Assembly (NCBI GenBank): GCA_947466555.1
Contig: CANIFK010000028.1
Location: forward strand, 1-16,359
DNA from: Acidobacteriota bacterium
GTDB lineage: Bacteria; Acidobacteriota; Terriglobia; Bryobacterales; Bryobacteraceae
DNA: 16,359 bases
Reading direction: 5' to 3'
The notes below the pieces were generated by a model, which made no database searches, was not told where the DNA came from, and saw only the letters and a program-made list of their open reading frames with translations. The translations under genes were made by a program, and so were the position numbers. The first letter of the stretch is position 1, and each line of letters begins with the position of its first letter. Of this stretch, positions 13,509-16,359 are shown piece by piece.

Positions 13509-14981
13509 CTAGAGCCCGAGGCGGTTCTGAACGATGGTCGTCGTCTTGCCGTTGATAGTGATGTTGGCCTGCCGTTTGTAGAAGATGGTGTTGGGCTGCA
13601 CCTTCACCTGGATAGTGGCCGGGCCGGTGCCGCTGGTCTTGTTGAGGGACATCCAACTGGCCGATTCGCTGGCGGTCCAGGAGCAGTACGGGGGCAGGAC
13701 GATGTCGAGGGTGATGGTCTCAGCATAGCCATCGAGGATGGAGCCGCCCGGGGCGACGAACCAGGCGTTGCAGACGAGGTTGCGAACACTGGCGATGTCG
13801 CCAGCGGAGGCCACTGTGGCCTTGCCCATGGTGACGCCGGCGGGCATGGGTTTGAGGGGCTCGATGGTGGGTTTGCCGTTACTGGAAAAGGCGTAGGCGC
13901 TGTAGTGCATGATGGAGCCGTAGTCGTAGGTGCCATAGTTCTTACCGGAAGCGACGCCGACCATGTAGAAGTTGGATGCCTTGTCGGTTGTGATGTTGTC
14001 GAAGTTGATTTTCACGTACTGGTCACGATCCTGGCGCATCTGTTCGTGCCAGAGTCCGATGGTGTGCCCAATTTCGTGGATGGCGGCGGTTGAGCTGCAG
14101 GCGGGATCAAGTTCGATGTATTGTGCGCTGCCGACGCGCCCGACAGAGGACTGGCAGACGCCTGTGGCAGGTCTGAAGACGACATAATCGGATTCATGCT
14201 GGGCGGGGACGAGAAGACCGGGAAAATGGGAGTTCCAGTAGGCGATCGCGCCTTCCACTTCCTGCCGCTCCCACGTCAAGAACCCGAAGGAATCATAGAC
14301 GGGAATATTGATCACATAGGGGATGCGGAACTTGGCCCAGGCGCGGTTGGCGCCGACGATTTGCATCGAGTCGCGGTTGGCGCCTTTGCCGGAGACGGGA
14401 GCGTCTTCGGGGAGGACGATATCGCCCTGGAGGACAGTAGCGCCGTTATTGCGGGAGGCACGGACGAGGTTGTCATCGACCATCGCGAGAACCTCTTCGC
14501 CGCCCGGCGCGCCGGGCGTGGGAGTGAAATTGCGACGGAACTTCATGGGCGCGGCTTCGAGCTGTTCAGCGGTTTTGCAGCGGACAGAGTCGAGAACGAA
14601 GGGGAAGTCCGCGGTGGGCCGGCCGGTGGCGGTGATGGCGAAGGTATCGCCGGGGAGCCACTGGGAGACGAAATCGGGCCGGTTGACGGGGCCGTGGCCG
14701 AGGTAGGGACCGTGGGCGGTGTCACCGGCGGCGTGGAGATGCATCGCCTCGTCCTTGGCGAGGCCGAGGTAGGCGAACTGGAGTTGGCAGGCCGCGGCGC
14801 CGGGAACATTGACAGTCATGCGAACGACGGACTGGCCGTTGGTGTGGGGCCGCCAATTGGGTTCGGCGGGCATGGCAACGGAGTATTGGCCGGGGGTGTC
14901 TTCAACCGGAGTAAGGACCACCTGCTGGGCAACGGCGGGGAGTGCGAGGGCAAAAAGTATAGGTAAATATTGGGGTTTCAT
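13509..14981 (-). CDS. Secreted astacin-type (M12A) zinc metallopeptidase with BACON-like C-terminal domain
   Basis: 490 residues. The signal peptide is MKPQYLPILFALALPAVAQQ. A beta-rich N-terminal region and linker occupy about 21-200. The peptidase domain (about 200-395) starts near FRIPYVINIPVYD and has the complete astacin zinc motif HEIGHTIGLWHE with H302, E303, H306 and H312, plus the Met-turn SIMHY with M358 and Y360; it should therefore be active. Cys 286 (AQYIELDPACSS) may form a disulphide. The C-terminal about 85 residues (CSWTASESASWMSLNKTSG, then PATIQVKVQPN, ending near TIVQN) are a BACON-like beta domain, often linked to binding of glycans or other ligands. It is probably extracellular or periplasmic. 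The leader carries a 13-bp hairpin ending 2 nt before the ATG. The M23 peptidase gene lies 55 nt upstream on the same strand. Confidence 0.9.
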   Translation of the reverse strand: MKPQYLPILFALALPAVAQQVVLTPVEDTPGQYSVAMPAEPNWRPHTNGQSVVRMTVNVPGAAACQLQFAYLGLAKDEAMHLHAAGDTAHGPYLGHGPVNRPDFVSQWLPGDTFAITATGRPTADFPFVLDSVRCKTAEQLEAAPMKFRRNFTPTPGAPGGEEVLAMVDDNLVRASRNNGATVLQGDIVLPEDAPVSGKGANRDSMQIVGANRAWAKFRIPYVINIPVYDSFGFLTWERQEVEGAIAYWNSHFPGLLVPAQHESDYVVFRPATGVCQSSVGRVGSAQYIELDPACSSTAAIHEIGHTIGLWHEQMRQDRDQYVKINFDNITTDKASNFYMVGVASGKNYGTYDYGSIMHYSAYAFSSNGKPTIEPLKPMPAGVTMGKATVASAGDIASVRNLVCNAWFVAPGGSILDGYAETITLDIVLPPYCSWTASESASWMSLNKTSGTGPATIQVKVQPNTIFYKRQANITINGKTTTIVQNRLGL

Positions 14982-14983
14982 AG

Positions 14984-15023
14984 TGAACCGTCTCTCACTG
15001 GTCCTAGCGCGAGAGACGGTTCA
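14984..15023 (-). promoter_or_regulatory. Perfect 13-bp inverted repeat covering the ribosome-binding region of the astacin gene
   Basis: On the minus strand TGAACCGTCTCTC, a 14-nt loop, then GAGAGACGGTTCA is followed directly by CT and the ATG of the astacin gene. The 13-bp match is perfect. The only Shine-Dalgarno-like purines (GAGAG) are in the second arm, so a folded RNA would hide them. It starts 13 nt after the stop of the upstream M23 gene and has no U-run, so a simple terminator is less likely than an attenuator-like leader or a dimeric operator. Confidence 0.5.
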
Positions 15024-15036
15024 AAGTTCTCAGCCG

Positions 15037-16359
15037 TTATTGATCGAGTGCGGCCAGCAGCTTTTCCATCCAGCTGGCGTAGGTCCATTCGACGGGGTCG
15101 ACGAAGGCGGAGCCGACCATGAGGCCGAGGTGGAGGTGATCGCCACCGGCGAGACCGGACATGCCGGACTTGCCGATCTCCTGTCCCTTCTTCACCGTGT
15201 CGCCGACCTTCACGGAGAGGTCGCTCATGTGCCCGTACACGGTGAGGACGGAGTGGCCGTGATCGATGACCACGCAGTTGCCGTAGATGCCGAGGCGGCC
15301 GGCGTGGACCACCTTGCCGCTGTTGCCGGCGGGGACGGGCGCGTTCTTCGTTGACGCCATATCGATGCCGAGGTGCCATTCGCGATTGAGTGATTTGCCG
15401 GCGTAGCGGTAGGTGCGGTGGTCGGCGAAGAGGGCTTCGGCCTTGCCGCGGGGGAGCATAACGAAGGGGCCGTCCCAGAGGCGGGAGGGTTCGCTTTTGG
15501 CGGCGAGGGCGGCGAGGGTGGCATCGTTAGCGCGGCGCATGACGGAGTTGATGCGGGCGAAGCGTTCGGCGGCTTCGCCTTGGGCGCCGGCGTCGAGTTC
15601 GTCGAGCACCTTGGTCATGAGTTTGTCGCCGAGTTCGAGTGTGCGGTCGCGGAATTTGACAGCGGTGACTTTGACAGGGAAAGGCGCGGTGGCTTCGTCG
15701 CCGATGGCGTTGCGGGCGTAAAGGAGCGGTACCGATTCGTCATCGACTTCCGGGGGAATGGTGAAGAAGGCGAGGCGGCGTTCGGGCTTGGATTTTGATG
15801 GCCAACTGGAGAAGGTGAATTTGCCGACACGGACTCCGGCGTCGCTCCAGCCGCCGCCGACGGTGAACTGCACGAGACCCGTGCCGCCGCGGCGAAGGAA
15901 GACGGGGGAGGCGTCGGCGGTAACGGTGGGTTTTTCCAGAACAACGGGGAGTTCGTGGGAGATTTGGGCCGTTTGGCCGCGCAGATCGTTGGACTGCACT
16001 TCGACGACGACGGTGGCTTTGCCGGGGGCGAGGCCGGTTTTGGGGATGTTGAACGCGGCTTCGCCGGGGGCGGCGGCGGGCGGACGGAAGGCGAAGCGGA
16101 CGGCGGGTTCGACCTTTTCAAACGCCACGTTGCGGGCGCCGTTTTGTTCGACGTAGACGGTGACGCGGCGGGCGCCGTGGGGGTTGGTCCAACGGATTTT
16201 CAGCGGTGTGGAGGGGCCGAGCGCGCGGGGGAATCCGCCCGCCACTTCGACGGCTGGCAGCGTCGATTTGAACCACAAGTACCCGCCCGCGCCGACGGCG
16301 GCGAGGAGTATCAAAATCGGGACAGCGCCCAGAAGCGAACGACCTGAACCGCCGAAGTA
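15037..16359 (-). CDS. M23-family (LytM/DUF peptidase-type) metallopeptidase, 5' end outside window
   Basis: The frame is open to the window edge, giving 440 visible residues; the TTG at 16314 lies inside the membrane segment and is not the likely start. The visible N-terminus (YFGGSGRSLLGAVPILILLAAVGAGG, in two overlapping parts) is a cytoplasmic stub plus a signal anchor, so the enzyme faces the periplasm. Residues about 45-300 are beta-rich, probably Ig-like. The C-terminal domain (about 320-440) is LytM: HLGIDMAS supplies H329 and D333, and GDHLHLGL supplies H408 and H410, all expected for zinc binding and catalysis. Such enzymes cleave peptidoglycan cross-links or peptide stems. It may be cotranscribed with the astacin gene, subject to the hairpin between them. 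Confidence 0.88.
   Translation of the reverse strand, partial: YFGGSGRSLLGAVPILILLAAVGAGGYLWFKSTLPAVEVAGGFPRALGPSTPLKIRWTNPHGARRVTVYVEQNGARNVAFEKVEPAVRFAFRPPAAAPGEAAFNIPKTGLAPGKATVVVEVQSNDLRGQTAQISHELPVVLEKPTVTADASPVFLRRGGTGLVQFTVGGGWSDAGVRVGKFTFSSWPSKSKPERRLAFFTIPPEVDDESVPLLYARNAIGDEATAPFPVKVTAVKFRDRTLELGDKLMTKVLDELDAGAQGEAAERFARINSVMRRANDATLAALAAKSEPSRLWDGPFVMLPRGKAEALFADHRTYRYAGKSLNREWHLGIDMASTKNAPVPAGNSGKVVHAGRLGIYGNCVVIDHGHSVLTVYGHMSDLSVKVGDTVKKGQEIGKSGMSGLAGGDHLHLGLMVGSAFVDPVEWTYASWMEKLLAALDQ

Noticed and set aside
14121..14966. Plus-strand open frame antisense to the astacin gene
   Set aside because: No motif, shadow composition, and the opposite strand carries the zinc motif and signal peptide.

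Overview
This is GC-rich bacterial DNA, tightly packed with genes. The protein families (secreted Asp-box and PQQ-type propellers, exported FAD and GMC oxidoreductases, a Tat-type gluconate-2-dehydrogenase subunit 3, a secreted astacin with a BACON-like tail, a three-PAS sigma-54 activator) are the mix I associate with Acidobacteriota of the Solibacter/Bryobacter type. That placement is inference from gene content; no rRNA or marker gene is present. No tRNA, rRNA, CRISPR array or transposase was seen.

Layout. 1-1470 (+) is the 3' part of a sortilin-like Asp-box propeller protein. It runs convergently into a minus-strand pair: an integral-membrane PAS protein (1415-2680) and a putative lipoprotein (2684-3217). 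A secreted PQQ-like propeller protein (3346-4584, -) and a PAS-PAS-PAS/AAA+/Fis activator (4810-6909, +) diverge from a 225-bp intergenic region. From 12464 down to 6918 five minus-strand genes look like one operon: gluconate-2-dehydrogenase subunit 3, GMC oxidoreductase, an acidobacterial-type membrane protein with an MPN-like N-terminus, an exported acetamidase/formamidase, and an exported FAD oxidoreductase. Two of the junctions are ATGA overlaps. Divergent from this operon is a small ECF-type sigma factor (12539-13030, +), apparently leaderless. Beyond it lie a decayed copy of the start of the subunit 3 gene and a truncated Uma2-like gene. The window closes with a secreted astacin (13509-14981, -) and an M23 peptidase cut by the window edge (15037-16359, -).

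How it works together. The main functional unit is probably the 6918-12464 operon: a periplasmic two-subunit GMC dehydrogenase plus exported FAD oxidoreductase and amide hydrolase, with a membrane protein of unknown role in the middle. The ECF sigma gene shares its upstream region and is a candidate regulator.

The most unusual part is 12357-13490. The sigma gene is flanked by two direct copies of the leader and 5' end of the subunit 3 gene, one functional and one decayed. Its G/C strand bias is opposite to everything around it, and the distal copy coincides with the truncation point of the Uma2-like gene. This looks like a recent rearrangement.
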